64,000 bases of DNA. Source: DAOUJI01 sp965219565 (GTDB taxonomy: Bacteria > Chloroflexota > Dehalococcoidia > Lucifugimonadales > JAGWBF01). Within the stretch, counting starts at the first letter, position 1. Every line of letters begins with the position of its first letter. The DNA is taken from contig OZ244780.1 of the NCBI GenBank assembly GCA_965219565.1, positions 3,038,001 to 3,102,000 of the forward strand, read 5' to 3'. Under the pieces are notes generated by a model, which worked only from the letters and a program-made list of their open reading frames with translations, was not told the DNA's origin and made no database searches. The position numbers and the translations under genes were made by a program. Shown piece after piece: positions 41,531 to 50,880 of the stretch.

Positions 41531-43249
41531 ATGCCAACTGCCGCAGAGTTGATTGTCCAGACCCTGGAGGAAGCCGGGGTGGAGTACGTGTTCGGCATCC
41601 CGGGGGGAGGCACTGGCCAGATATTCGGCCTGCTGCACGGCCGGGAGGACCGCATCAAGACCATCCTCGTGCGTCACGAGCAGGCGGCGGCGATAATGGC
41701 CGACGCATACGCCCGGGCGTCGGGCAAACCCGCCGTCGTCATGGGGCAGGGTCTGTTCATCGGCTCCAACGCATCTTTCGGCATCATGGAGTCCATGCTT
41801 AGCAGCTCACCCATGCTCATACTCACCGACACCTCCGACGGCGGAGTCGGGATGCACGCCGCCAACCAGTCGGGAGCGGGCGAGTACGGGAGCATCGACC
41901 TTCCGGCCATCTTCCGGGCCATGACCAAGTACACCGCCGTAGCCGCCAGCCCCAAAGAAGCGGTGCTGAGCGCCCAGCTTGCCATCAAACACGCCATGAG
42001 CGGGCGGCCGGGTCCGGCGGCGGTCGTCATGCGCTCGGCGTCCATCGGGGGAGAGGTGGACGTGGAGTCGCCGCCCTTCATACACAACGCCGCCGGATAC
42101 CTGAACACTGCCAAGCCCCAGAGCGCGCCCGCCGACGTAGAGAAAGCCATCCAAATCCTGTCGGAGTCGGCCCGGCCCGTAATCGTCGCGGGCAACGGAG
42201 TCCACGTGGCCAAGGCCCACAGACAGCTTCAGGAGCTGGCCGAGCTATGGCAAGCTCCGGTGGTCACCAGCTACAAGGGCAAAGCGGCCCTCGCTGAGAC
42301 CCACCCGTTGTCTCTGGGAATGGTGGGCGTATATGGCCAGGACGCGGCCAACCGGCTGGTCGGTGAGGCCGACGCCGTTCTGGTCATCGGCGCCAAGCTG
42401 ACGCCCCAGGACACGGTGCGGGAACGGCCCGACGTGTTCAACCCCCTGCGACAGCGCATCATCCAGATTGACATCGACGAGCGGAACGCCGGTTGGACCT
42501 TCCCCATCAACCTGGGCCTCGTGGGAGACGCCGGCGCCATCATGGACCAGCTGCTGGATGCGTCCAAGGACGCTGCCGAGTCCTCCAAGCCCAAGCGGCA
42601 GGCGTGGACGTCGGGCATCGATGAAGTCAAACGCCAGACGGCCTTCTACGACGACCCGGAGATGCACCGGGACAGTTCGCCCGTCACGCCCCAGAGGCTG
42701 GTGGCCCTGCTGCAACAGACCCTGGACCCCTCCACTGTTTTTTCCCTGGATGCGGGGAACAACCGCACGTGGATGGCCCACCTGTACCAGTCCCGCCAGG
42801 CCAACACTTTCTTCTGCCCCGGAGGCACAGCGGGAATGGGTTGGGGGCTGCCCGCAGCAGTGGCGCTTAAGCTGGCGTATCCCGACAGGCCCGTGGCGTG
42901 CGTCACCGGAGACGGCGGCTACATGATGACGGTGAACGCGCTTTCCACGGCCATGCAGTACAAGCTGCCAATTTTGTGCGTTGTGTTCAACGACAACGCC
43001 CTGGGCATGGTTCTGGACCACCAGCCGCCAGGCAAGACCATCGCCTCGGAGTTCGTGGACACGGACAACGCGGCGGTGGCGCGAGGGTTCGGAGCTTTCG
43101 GAGTCCAGGTCAGGGACTCCCGTGACCTTCCCCAGGCGCTAAGGGACGCCACGGCCTCCGGCCTCCCAGCCGTGGTGGACGTGGTGATCGACCGGGACCC
43201 CACTCCCGACGACTGGAGGGCCGACGCCCGCCGGGCCGGGGAGACATAA
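41531..43249 (+). CDS. Thiamine diphosphate-dependent enzyme (acetolactate synthase-like)
   Basis: A 572-aa TPP enzyme of the acetolactate synthase/benzoylformate/oxalyl-CoA decarboxylase group. The proton-relay Glu is in VRHEQAAAIMADAYARASGKPAVVM, and the TPP/Mg motif is TGDGGYMMTVNALSTAMQYKLPILCVVFNDNALGM. A central FAD/CoA-like domain is present. No small regulatory subunit follows, and it lies 15 nt before an acyl-CoA synthetase, which favours a catabolic or C-C-bond role over branched-chain amino acid synthesis. Specific substrate undetermined. AAGGAG precedes the ATG. Confidence 0.82.
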   Translation: MPTAAELIVQTLEEAGVEYVFGIPGGGTGQIFGLLHGREDRIKTILVRHEQAAAIMADAYARASGKPAVVMGQGLFIGSNASFGIMESMLSSSPMLILTDTSDGGVGMHAANQSGAGEYGSIDLPAIFRAMTKYTAVAASPKEAVLSAQLAIKHAMSGRPGPAAVVMRSASIGGEVDVESPPFIHNAAGYLNTAKPQSAPADVEKAIQILSESARPVIVAGNGVHVAKAHRQLQELAELWQAPVVTSYKGKAALAETHPLSLGMVGVYGQDAANRLVGEADAVLVIGAKLTPQDTVRERPDVFNPLRQRIIQIDIDERNAGWTFPINLGLVGDAGAIMDQLLDASKDAAESSKPKRQAWTSGIDEVKRQTAFYDDPEMHRDSSPVTPQRLVALLQQTLDPSTVFSLDAGNNRTWMAHLYQSRQANTFFCPGGTAGMGWGLPAAVALKLAYPDRPVACVTGDGGYMMTVNALSTAMQYKLPILCVVFNDNALGMVLDHQPPGKTIASEFVDTDNAAVARGFGAFGVQVRDSRDLPQALRDATASGLPAVVDVVIDRDPTPDDWRADARRAGET

Positions 43250-43264
43250 ATCGTAGGGACAACT

Positions 43265-44920
43265 ATGGCTGACTGGTTTGTAAAGCAGACCCTGGGAGCG
43301 TTGTTGGACGAGGCCGACCGGAGATTCGGGCCACGGGAAGCACTCTACCACGAGGGCCGCCGGTGGACGTTCCGGGAGCTGCGTCAGGACGTCGACCGGT
43401 GCGCCAAGGCCTTGATGGCGGCAGGCGTAGGACGGGGCGAGAAGATCACCCTGTGGATGCCCAACCGGCCAGAGTGGATTCACGTCATGCTGGCCGCCGC
43501 CAAAATAGGCGCCGTGCTTGTGCCCATCAACACCCGTTTCCGAACCTCGGACTTGGAATACGTCCTATGGCAGTCCGACACGTCCACGTTAATCACCGTC
43601 GACCGCTCAGGCCCGGTGGACTTCCTGTCCATGGTCCAAGAGCTGTGCCCGGAGATAGAAAGCGGCGACCCTTCCAACCTGCGGCCTGAGAAGTTCCCCG
43701 AACTGCGCAGAGTCATAGTCCTGGGCGCCTCCGACTACAGGGGGACCCGGAGCTGGGACGACGTGATGGCCGCCGCTGACGAAGTCTCCCAACAAGAGCT
43801 GGAGGACAGGCACGGTTCGACAGACCCCGACGACACGGCGCTGATGATGTACACCTCCGGGACCACCGGGTTTCCCAAGGGCGTCATGCACAACCACAAC
43901 ATCCAGCGCACCGTGGTGGACACGGCCAACCGCATGGGAATCACGCCGTCCGACGTGACTCTCATGTATCTGCCGCTGTTCCATTGTTTCGGCCTATACG
44001 AAGGCCCCTTGATGTCCCTCATCACGGGCTGCCGTACGGTCCTCACCACCACCTTCGATCCTGGTGAGTGCCTGAAGCTCATCGAGCAAGAAAGGGCCAC
44101 GGTGATGCACGGGTTCGACACCCACTTCCGGGACATGATGGACCACTGGGACTGCGAGAACGTGGACAGAAGCTCACTCCGCACGGGGATACTGTGTGCC
44201 GGCATGGCTTCCAGCGAACCGGTGGCCCGGCGGGCCCAGTCGCTCCTCTATTCCAGCGTGAGCGGCTGGGGCATGACCGAGGTGGGAGTCGGGGCGACCA
44301 TTTCCTTCCTGGACTCGTCAACGGAAGACCGCTGCACCACCTCCGGCTATCCCCTGCCCGGATATGAAATGAAGGTCGTCGACCCCGACTCCGGCTCTCC
44401 TACGCCCAACGGCAGCATGGGAGAGATGTACGTGCGAGGCTACGGAGTCATGCAAGGCTACTACAAAAAGCCTGAGGAGACGGCCCAGGCAGTCGACTCG
44501 GATGGCTGGATGCACACCGGTGACTGTGTAATCATGCGAGACGACGGAGTCATCCGCTTCCTGGGACGCTACAAGGACCAGCTCAAGGTCGGCGGCGAAA
44601 ACGTGGACCCGGCGGAAGTGGAGCAGTTCCTCATGGACCACCCGTCGTCGCTAAAGGTCCAGGTGGTCGGCGTGCCGGACGATCGGATGGGCGAGGTGGT
44701 CTGCGCCTGCGTGGTCCCCAGAAGCGGACAGCCCGTGGACAACGACGACCTGGCGGAATTCTGCCGTGGCAGGCTGGCCAGCTTCAAAGCCCCACGCTAC
44801 ACCCTGGCCTTCGACGACTACCCAATGACCTCCAGCGGCAAGGTCCAGAAGTTTCGCCTGAGAGAGATGGCGCTGGAAAGACTGGGCCTGGCGCCCGACG
44901 CTCCCGGAACCGGCATGTGA
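43265..44920 (+). CDS. AMP-dependent acyl-CoA synthetase
   Basis: Activates a carboxylic acid to its CoA thioester through an acyl-AMP, 551 aa. Motifs: A3 MMYTSGTTGFPKGVMHNH, A5 SGWGMTEVG, A7 HTGDCVIMRDDGVIRFLGRYKDQLKVGGENVDPAEVE, and the catalytic Lys in MTSSGKVQKFRLRE at the C-terminus. Follows the TPP enzyme by 15 nt; the next gene overlaps its stop. The substrate could be a short/medium-chain or aromatic acid. Closest types are 3-methylmercaptopropionyl/fatty-acid ligases. Confidence 0.87.
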   Translation: MADWFVKQTLGALLDEADRRFGPREALYHEGRRWTFRELRQDVDRCAKALMAAGVGRGEKITLWMPNRPEWIHVMLAAAKIGAVLVPINTRFRTSDLEYVLWQSDTSTLITVDRSGPVDFLSMVQELCPEIESGDPSNLRPEKFPELRRVIVLGASDYRGTRSWDDVMAAADEVSQQELEDRHGSTDPDDTALMMYTSGTTGFPKGVMHNHNIQRTVVDTANRMGITPSDVTLMYLPLFHCFGLYEGPLMSLITGCRTVLTTTFDPGECLKLIEQERATVMHGFDTHFRDMMDHWDCENVDRSSLRTGILCAGMASSEPVARRAQSLLYSSVSGWGMTEVGVGATISFLDSSTEDRCTTSGYPLPGYEMKVVDPDSGSPTPNGSMGEMYVRGYGVMQGYYKKPEETAQAVDSDGWMHTGDCVIMRDDGVIRFLGRYKDQLKVGGENVDPAEVEQFLMDHPSSLKVQVVGVPDDRMGEVVCACVVPRSGQPVDNDDLAEFCRGRLASFKAPRYTLAFDDYPMTSSGKVQKFRLREMALERLGLAPDAPGTGM

Positions 44921-45472
44921 ACGGCGAAATCGCCGCGGCGGCAGTCGCAGTTCTCATCAACGCTGCCTTCATAGGCGGGAACCTCGCAGTCCACCGCTGG
45001 GAGAGACGTCGGGCCTGGTTTGTGGAGCGGCTTCAGGAACTTGGCGACCCACTCATTCTGGGTTCCTTCGGCTACTGCTCAGGCAGATACGGGAAACCTG
45101 ATCTCCCTCACTGCCATAAACGTGGGAGTGGCGTTGACGCTCCTGGGACAACTTCGTTTCGAGCCGTGGATGGTCCCGTGCGCTCTGGTCGGTCCGGCGG
45201 CCGCTGCAGGTTACTTTTTCCACTGCAAGAATATCGGGAAAATCGACTGGACCTTCCTTGGAGACCGCCTAACCGTAGGCGGACAGCTGCACCTTGTCTA
45301 TATCGCTGTGGAAGTTGCAGCAAGCGTCCTCGGAATCGGAATGGCCGTCGCCTACGGCCTCAACCCACCTCTTCTAACCGCCGTCGCCGGAGGCGCCTTG
45401 TACCTGTGCCTCCTGGCCCTGGACATCCGTGCCGGCCGCCACCGCCGCCCGGTGCCGCCTCCGTTTGCTTGA
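44917..45472 (+). pseudogene. Membrane protein gene with apparent frameshift
   Basis: The GTG start at 44917 overlaps the acyl-CoA synthetase stop (GTGA), and the first ~52 codons look real: NGEIAAAAVAVLINAAFIGGNLAVHRWE is a helix plus charged tail. This frame then turns into Arg/Pro-rich nonsense, while the next frame (+1) from about 45071 gives four hydrophobic helices (NLISLTAINVGVALTLLG, PWMVPCALVGPAAAAGYFF, LVYIAVEVAASVLGIGMAVAYGL, LLTAVAGGALYLCLLALDI) to a stop at 45472. A one-base slip near 45060-45090 joins them. Either a mutation or a consensus error. Family unknown. Confidence 0.55.
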
Positions 45473-45496
45473 GGCGGCAAAGGCCGGGAGTAGCGG

Positions 45497-45526
45497 TTGC
45501 ACACAACCCCTGGCCAGTGGTATAAT
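45497..45526 (+). promoter_or_regulatory. nusA operon promoter
   Basis: TTGCAC (45497-45502), 18 nt, perfect TATAAT (45521-45526). Transcription should begin near 45533, giving a leader of about 100 nt before nusA. Confidence 0.75.
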
Positions 45527-45560
45527 TGCGCCAAGAATCCTCTGGACCCTTTTTGCGCAG

Positions 45561-45587
45561 GCCCCGAACCAATCGGGGCTTGTTGTT
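45561..45587 (+). promoter_or_regulatory. Attenuator-like hairpin in nusA leader
   Basis: GCCCCGA, loop ACCAA, TCGGGGC: perfect 7-bp GC-rich stem followed by TTGTTGTT, resembling an intrinsic terminator about 30 nt into the transcript and 44 nt before the nusA start. It could let NusA regulate its own synthesis. Confidence 0.55.
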
Positions 45588-45630
45588 AAATGAAGGAGAT
45601 GGCAGAGGACAACCCTCTAGGGGGTACGCC

Positions 45631-47253
45631 GTGAAAAGCGACTTTTTGATAGCGTTGACACAGTTGGCGGCAGAGAGACACCTGCCCAAAGAGCAGGTGC
45701 TTCAGGCTATAGAAGTAGCCTTGGCGTCGGCCTTCAAGAAGGACAGCCTCGTCATGGGGCAGAACATATCCGTCAAGCTGAACCCCAACAGCGGAGAAGT
45801 GAACGTGTACGCCACCAAGACGGTGGTGGAGGAGCTTGAAGACGACAAGCGGGAGGTCCTGCTCAAGGACGCTCAGAAAGTCAAGAAAGACATCGCTTTG
45901 GGGGACGAACTGGCTATCGAAGCCCTCCCCCACCAAGTCAGCCGCATAGCCGCCCAGACAGCCAAACAGGTCGTGCTCCAGCGACTTCGGGAAGTGGAGC
46001 GCGAACTGGTCTACGCCGAGTTCCAGGACCGGGAAGGGGAGGTAATATCCGGCGTCATCGACCAGATAGAGGCTGGCAGAATCATCATCATCGACTTGGG
46101 CCGTGCACAGGCTGTCCTTCTCCCGGAGGAACAGATTCCCACCGAACGCTACAGAAAGGGCCAGCGGCTCAAGCTCTTCGTACTGGAAGTGCGGCGCAGC
46201 GCCAAAGGCCCCGAAATACTGGTCTCCAGAAACCACAGGAATTTGCTGAAACGGCTCTTCGAAGTCGAGGTGCCCGAGGTGTACAACGGCATCGTCGAGA
46301 TCAAGGCCATTTCCAGGGAGGCTGGCTCCCGCAGCAAGGTTGCCGTGATGTCCCGCCAGGAAGGAATAGACCCCGTAGGTTCCTGCATCGGGATGCGGGG
46401 CAACCGCATTCAGAGCATAGTGAACGAGCTCCAGGGCGAGAAGATTGACCTGGTGCGCTGGGACAAGGACCCACGGGTCTTTATCGCCAACGCCCTCAGC
46501 CCGTCAGAAGTGGTCCACGTCGACACTACCGGGGCGGATGAGTCGGCCATCGTCGTCGTGCCCGAGCGTCAGCTGTCGCTGGCCATTGGCAAGGAAGGCC
46601 AGAATGCCCGTCTCGCCGCAAAGCTGGTGAACTTCCGGCTGGACATCAAGAGCATGAGCGAGTGGGAAGAGATAAAAGCCCATCGCCAGGCCAACGTGGA
46701 AGAAGCCGCTAGAGCGGCCACTCTAGAGAAACAAGTAGAAGCTCCTGTGGTGGCGACTGCCCCGGTTGCGGAAACCGAACCCGTCGAGGTTGTGGCAGAG
46801 GAGCTGGAGGCCGTCGTCGCCGAAGCCGAACAGATCGTCGAAGAAGCGGCCCAGGCTCTGGCTCTTGAGGCGGCTGTCGACGAGGCCGACGCGCCGGTCT
46901 TGGAGGTCGTTGCGGAAGTGGCAGTCCAGGACGCTATTGCTCCCGACGCCGTCCAGGAAACCGCTAAGCTGAGCCCCGAGGAAGAGTTGGCCCTCCTGGA
47001 CCTCGATGAAGAGGAAGAAGAGCAGGACGACGATGATGAGGACGGGGAGGAGACTGCGGGGGACGAGGACGTCTGGAAGGTCCCAGCGGTCCTGCCTGCA
47101 GTGGCTGGCACCGGCCAGATACGTTTCGCCGAGGACATCATCGGAAACGTTCGCAGCGCGGGCAGATCTGGACGCAAGGGCAAACGCGGACGGGGCGGTG
47201 GAGGCCGCAGCGGAGGCCGAGGCAGGTCTGCCAGACAGCAGCTGGAGGGCTAA
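45631..47253 (+). CDS. nusA: Transcription termination/antitermination factor NusA
   Basis: RNA-polymerase-binding factor for pausing, termination and antitermination, 540 aa from GTG 45631 (AGGGGG just upstream; the ORF extends 35 codons further but would start inside the -10 box). Order: N-terminal RNAP-binding domain (KSDFLIALTQLAAERHL...), S1 domain near residues 135-205, KH1 (PEVYNGIVEIKAISREAGSRSKVAV, GSCIGMRGNRIQSIVNELQGEKIDLVRW) and KH2 (LSLAIGKEGQNARLAAKL). The last 190 residues are unusual: a Glu/Ala-rich coil, an acidic run (EEEEEQDDDDEDGEE) and a basic RGG-like tail (SGRKGKRGRGGGG...). rimP, the common upstream gene, is absent. Confidence 0.92.
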   Translation: MKSDFLIALTQLAAERHLPKEQVLQAIEVALASAFKKDSLVMGQNISVKLNPNSGEVNVYATKTVVEELEDDKREVLLKDAQKVKKDIALGDELAIEALPHQVSRIAAQTAKQVVLQRLREVERELVYAEFQDREGEVISGVIDQIEAGRIIIIDLGRAQAVLLPEEQIPTERYRKGQRLKLFVLEVRRSAKGPEILVSRNHRNLLKRLFEVEVPEVYNGIVEIKAISREAGSRSKVAVMSRQEGIDPVGSCIGMRGNRIQSIVNELQGEKIDLVRWDKDPRVFIANALSPSEVVHVDTTGADESAIVVVPERQLSLAIGKEGQNARLAAKLVNFRLDIKSMSEWEEIKAHRQANVEEAARAATLEKQVEAPVVATAPVAETEPVEVVAEELEAVVAEAEQIVEEAAQALALEAAVDEADAPVLEVVAEVAVQDAIAPDAVQETAKLSPEEELALLDLDEEEEEQDDDDEDGEETAGDEDVWKVPAVLPAVAGTGQIRFAEDIIGNVRSAGRSGRKGKRGRGGGGRSGGRGRSARQQLEG

Positions 47254-47269
47254 CGCAAAAGAGGCCACC

Positions 47270-47566
47270 TTGACGCACAAGAAGCATGTGCCCCTGCGGT
47301 CATGCTCTTCTTGCCGCTCCAAGCTCCCTAAGAGGGAGTTGATCCGAATAGTGGTCGGCTCCGTCGGGGAAGTGGCAACCGACCCCACGGGGAAGGAGCC
47401 GGGAAGAGGCGTCTACTTCTGCTATGAACCGGCTTGCTGGGCCAAAGGTCTCACAAAAGACCGCTTGTGCCGCTCATTCCGGAGGGACGTGGTCCTGCTC
47501 GATAGGAAAGGTTTGCTCACACAGCTTCACACTCTGGCGGCTGGGAAGGTTGGAGAAGAGATATGA
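47270..47566 (+). CDS. ylxR: YlxR/DUF448 family protein
   Basis: Small RNA-binding protein of 98 aa usually found between nusA and infB. TTG 47270 has AGAGG 5 nt upstream; LTHKKHVPLRSCSSCRSKLPKRELIRIVV, DPTGKEPGRGVYFCYEPACWAKG are the family motifs (RxCxxC, GRGxYxC). The 3' end overlaps infB by ATGA. Longer readings upstream run inside nusA in another frame and are rejected. Confidence 0.87.
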   Translation: MTHKKHVPLRSCSSCRSKLPKRELIRIVVGSVGEVATDPTGKEPGRGVYFCYEPACWAKGLTKDRLCRSFRRDVVLLDRKGLLTQLHTLAAGKVGEEI

Positions 47567-49407
47567 CCACTGAGAGCCCGCAACGAACAGCGGCTACCGA
47601 GGAGCCCGGCGCTCAAGCGACGGAGCGCAGGCCCCGCCAACGCAAGAGCGCTCCCAGCGTCGTAGAGCTTCCCTCCACGCTGACCGTGAAGCGCCTTTCC
47701 GAGCTTACGGGCATAAGCTCCATTGACACCATCAAGCAGTTGATGCGCAACGGCATCATGGCCTCCATGAACCAGATCATCGACTACGAAATCGGGGCGC
47801 TGGTGGCGTCGGCCTTTGGAGTCCGCACCAGACCCGAACAGGAGACCGGCGACAGCGCCGCCGCTGCAACGGTTCCCGTTGCAGCCGTTGACCCGGACAG
47901 GCTGGTCCACCGCCCACCGATCGTGACCATCCTGGGGCACGTCGACCACGGCAAGACGACTCTTTTGGACGCGATACGCCGCAGCCGAGTGGCCCAGGGT
48001 GAAGTGGGACAAATCACCCAGCACATCGGAGCATACCAAGTCGAACACAACGGCCAGAAAATCACCTTCCTGGACACGCCAGGCCATGAAGCCTTCACCG
48101 CCATCAGGGCCCGTGGCGCCAGCGTCACCGACATCGCCATCCTTGTGGTGGCCGCCGATGACGGGGTCATGCCTCAGACTGTAGAAGCTCTGAACCACGC
48201 CAAAGCCGCCGAAGTGCCCATAATCGTCGCCATAAACAAGATGGACCGCCCAGACTCGGACCCGGATCGCGTCAAGCGTCAACTGGGAGAGCAAGGGCTG
48301 GTGTTCGAAGACTGGGGCGGAGATGTAATATCCGTGCCAATGTCGGCCACTCAGGGAGAAGGCATCGACGACCTGCTGGAAAACCTTCTGCTGGTGGCTG
48401 AAATCGCGGACCTGAAAGCCGATCCGGAACGGAAGGCATCAGGCGTGGTGGTGGAGGCCAAGCTGGACCGGAACCGCGGCCCGCTGGCCACTCTGCTAGT
48501 CCAGAGCGGCACTCTCCGAGTCGGCGACTACATAGTGGCCGGCTCCTGCTACGGCCGTGTGCGGGCCATGTCCAACGACCTGGGCAAACGCGTGACGGAG
48601 GTGGCCCCGGCGTTTCCCTTGGAACTGATGGGCTTTGGCTCATTGCCCGAAGCCGGAGACCCCTTCGAGACAGTCCAAGATGAGCGCTCTGCCAGGAGCC
48701 TGGCAGAGTCCCGCCAGCAAGAAAAGGAGGCCGGAAGGTCTGCGGCGCGGGCTCTTACGCTGGAGGAGCTACAGACCCGCATCGATTCCGGCGAGACCAA
48801 GGAGTTGAATCTGGTCATCAAAGCTGACGTACAAGGCAGCGTAGAAGCGGTTGTCGGCTCTCTTGAGAGGCTGAACGACGGAAGGGCCAGAGTTCGAATA
48901 CTCCACGCGGGCAGCGGCTCTGTCACCGACAGCGACATCCTGCTAGCCGCTGCCTCCGACGCCATCGTGATAGGCTTTTCCACCACTACCCAGCAGGGCG
49001 TTGACCGCCTGGCTGAACGGGAAGGCGTGGAAATACGATATTATGACATCATCTACCACCTGGTCGAGGACATCGAAAAAGCGCTTCAGGGCATCCTGGA
49101 AGCCACCCAACGGGAAGTAATCGTCGGCCATGCCGAGGTGCGGGCCATCTTCTCCATCGGCAGACGAAACCAGAACATCGCCGGATGCATGGTCACCGAC
49201 GGAAGAATGACCCGAAACGCGATGGTGCGAGTCCTACGAGGAGGCCGAAACCTAATCAATGGGACTGTCACCAGCCTCCGCCATTTCAAAGAAGAAGTCA
49301 ACGAGATGAACGCAGGTTTCGAATGCGGTATAGGGGTCGCCAGCTTTTACGATTTCGAGGAAGGCGACGTGCTGGAGACCTACCGCATGGAAAAGGGCCG
49401 GGCTTAA
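47563..49407 (+). CDS. infB: Translation initiation factor IF-2
   Basis: GTPase that places initiator tRNA on the 30S subunit, 614 aa. G1 GHVDHGKT at 125-132, G3 DTPGH at 171-175, G4 NKMD at 225-228; domains II-IV follow with NLVIKADVQGSVEAVVGSLERL and GFECGIGVASFYDFEEGDVLE. The N-terminal region is short (about 115 residues with one IF2-N helix domain, LTVKRLSELTGISSIDTIKQLMRNG), as in compact Chloroflexota forms. ATGA overlap with ylxR. Confidence 0.95.
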   Translation: MTTESPQRTAATEEPGAQATERRPRQRKSAPSVVELPSTLTVKRLSELTGISSIDTIKQLMRNGIMASMNQIIDYEIGALVASAFGVRTRPEQETGDSAAAATVPVAAVDPDRLVHRPPIVTILGHVDHGKTTLLDAIRRSRVAQGEVGQITQHIGAYQVEHNGQKITFLDTPGHEAFTAIRARGASVTDIAILVVAADDGVMPQTVEALNHAKAAEVPIIVAINKMDRPDSDPDRVKRQLGEQGLVFEDWGGDVISVPMSATQGEGIDDLLENLLLVAEIADLKADPERKASGVVVEAKLDRNRGPLATLLVQSGTLRVGDYIVAGSCYGRVRAMSNDLGKRVTEVAPAFPLELMGFGSLPEAGDPFETVQDERSARSLAESRQQEKEAGRSAARALTLEELQTRIDSGETKELNLVIKADVQGSVEAVVGSLERLNDGRARVRILHAGSGSVTDSDILLAAASDAIVIGFSTTTQQGVDRLAEREGVEIRYYDIIYHLVEDIEKALQGILEATQREVIVGHAEVRAIFSIGRRNQNIAGCMVTDGRMTRNAMVRVLRGGRNLINGTVTSLRHFKEEVNEMNAGFECGIGVASFYDFEEGDVLETYRMEKGRA

Positions 49408-49459
49408 AGGACCTCATCCAACTTAGTCTCCATCTCGACTCCCTAGAGGACAACCGTTT

Positions 49460-49807
49460 ATGACCAGACGCATCGACCGAATCAACGGATTGCTGCGCCA
49501 GGAAATCAGCGACCTGATTTCCAAGGAATTGAATGATCCTCGCCTCGGCGGCGTCGTCAGCGTAACATACGTGGACACTTCCGTAGACCTCAGCCACGCC
49601 AGGGTTCATGTATCCGTGTTTGCTCAGCGTGACCATAAGGAGACCGTGCTCAACGGTATACGGTCGGCTCTGGGATTCATCCGCCGGGAACTCAGGGGCC
49701 GCGTCCGGCTGAAGCACATTCCTACGTTGGAGCTGGTGCTGGACGAGTCCCTCGACGAAGCCAGCCACATCTACGAACTGATCGATCAGGCCAACCCAAC
49801 TGGCTAG
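49460..49807 (+). CDS. rbfA: Ribosome-binding factor A
   Basis: 30S maturation factor, 115 aa, single KH-like domain: TRRIDRINGLLRQEISDLISKELNDPRLGGVVSVTYVDTSVDLSHARVHVSVF and FIRRELRGRVRLKHIPTLELVLDESLDEASHIYELI. Lies between infB and truB, the standard order. Confidence 0.93.
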   Translation: MTRRIDRINGLLRQEISDLISKELNDPRLGGVVSVTYVDTSVDLSHARVHVSVFAQRDHKETVLNGIRSALGFIRRELRGRVRLKHIPTLELVLDESLDEASHIYELIDQANPTG

Positions 49808-49826
49808 AGCCTAGACCTTTAGACGG

Positions 49827-50780
49827 ATGCAAAAGAACCAGATCAACGGCTTTTTGAACCTCTACAAGGATAGAGGGCCCACGTCCATGGACGCGGTGCG
49901 GATGGTCAAGAGGCTGACCGGGCAGCGAAAGCGAGTGGGTCACGGAGGCACCCTCGATCCCCTGGCGGAAGGTGTCCTGCCAATCTGCTTAGGACAGGCT
50001 ACAAGGCTCATGGAGTTTCTCGTGGACGGCCCTAGGGAATACCTTATGGAGGTGAAACTCGGAGCCTCCACTGCCACCTACGATGCAGAGGGCGAAATCA
50101 CGAAAGAGGGCGACTACTCAGGAATCACCCTGGACGACGTGAACCGGGCACTTGAGGAATTCCACGGCCTGATAGACCAGGAGCCTCCCATGTACAGCGC
50201 CCTGAAAGTGGACGGTAAGCGCCTCTATGAGCTGGCGAGGGCCGGCATAGAAGTGGAACGGGAACCCAGGAAAGTGGACATTGCCCGCACCGAAGTGCTG
50301 GAGTTCGCTCCCCCCATAGTCACCGTTAAGGTCGAAAGCGGCCGCGGAGCCTATATGCGGTCCCTTGCCCACGACTTGGGGAAAAGCCTGGGCTGCTACG
50401 CATATCTGGACAGGCTTGTACGGCTTAAAGCGGGCCCATTCACCTCCGACGACAGCGTGCGAATGGCTGACCTCGATTCAGACGAGGGAGCTTCAGAAAG
50501 CGTGGCCAAGCGCTTGCTGCCCATCGATTTCGCCCTCCTGGACATGAAAAGCGTCGAAGTCGGCAAGGCTGCCGAGAGGTTCCTGAAGAACGGCCAGTCG
50601 ATAAACGCATCGCCTCAAACGGCGGCCACGGCGGGATACATGGAGAAGTTCCGGGCATACGACTCGGGCGGGCAATTTCTGGCCGTCGTCGTCTACGACA
50701 AGCCCAAGAACCAGTGGAGGCCGTACAAGGTTTTCCAACTCGACTCGCCTTCCATCTTCGCACCAGCACAGGTCAGATAG
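49827..50780 (+). CDS. truB: tRNA pseudouridine(55) synthase
   Basis: Makes pseudouridine 55 in the tRNA T-loop, 317 aa. Catalytic Asp44 is in GHGGTLDPLAEGVLPICLGQATRL; YSALKVDGKRLYELAR and VESGRGAYMRSLAHDLGKSLGCYAYLDRLVR are further family blocks. The C-terminal 90 residues carry a PUA-like extension. Ends the nusA operon; a separate promoter serves the next gene. Confidence 0.93.
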   Translation: MQKNQINGFLNLYKDRGPTSMDAVRMVKRLTGQRKRVGHGGTLDPLAEGVLPICLGQATRLMEFLVDGPREYLMEVKLGASTATYDAEGEITKEGDYSGITLDDVNRALEEFHGLIDQEPPMYSALKVDGKRLYELARAGIEVEREPRKVDIARTEVLEFAPPIVTVKVESGRGAYMRSLAHDLGKSLGCYAYLDRLVRLKAGPFTSDDSVRMADLDSDEGASESVAKRLLPIDFALLDMKSVEVGKAAERFLKNGQSINASPQTAATAGYMEKFRAYDSGGQFLAVVVYDKPKNQWRPYKVFQLDSPSIFAPAQVR

Positions 50781-50813
50781 CGAAAGAAACGGTAATCGGC
50801 GTCGTTTCAGTAT

Positions 50814-50841
50814 TGACAAAGGCCATTCGCTAAGTATAGTT
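50814..50841 (+). promoter_or_regulatory. Promoter of the DUF5679 gene
   Basis: Perfect TTGACA (50814-50819), 16 nt, TATAGT (50836-50841), 39 nt before ATG 50881, with GGAGGGG as ribosome-binding site. Confidence 0.75.
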
Positions 50842-50880
50842 GTGGATTAAAAGGCAAGCGTATTCTCGTGGAGGGGTGCG

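Noticed and set aside
45526..45630. Longer nusA start at 45526
   Set aside because: It would begin on the last base of the -10 box and before the expected transcription start; the GTG at 45631 has a ribosome-binding site and the normal N-terminus.
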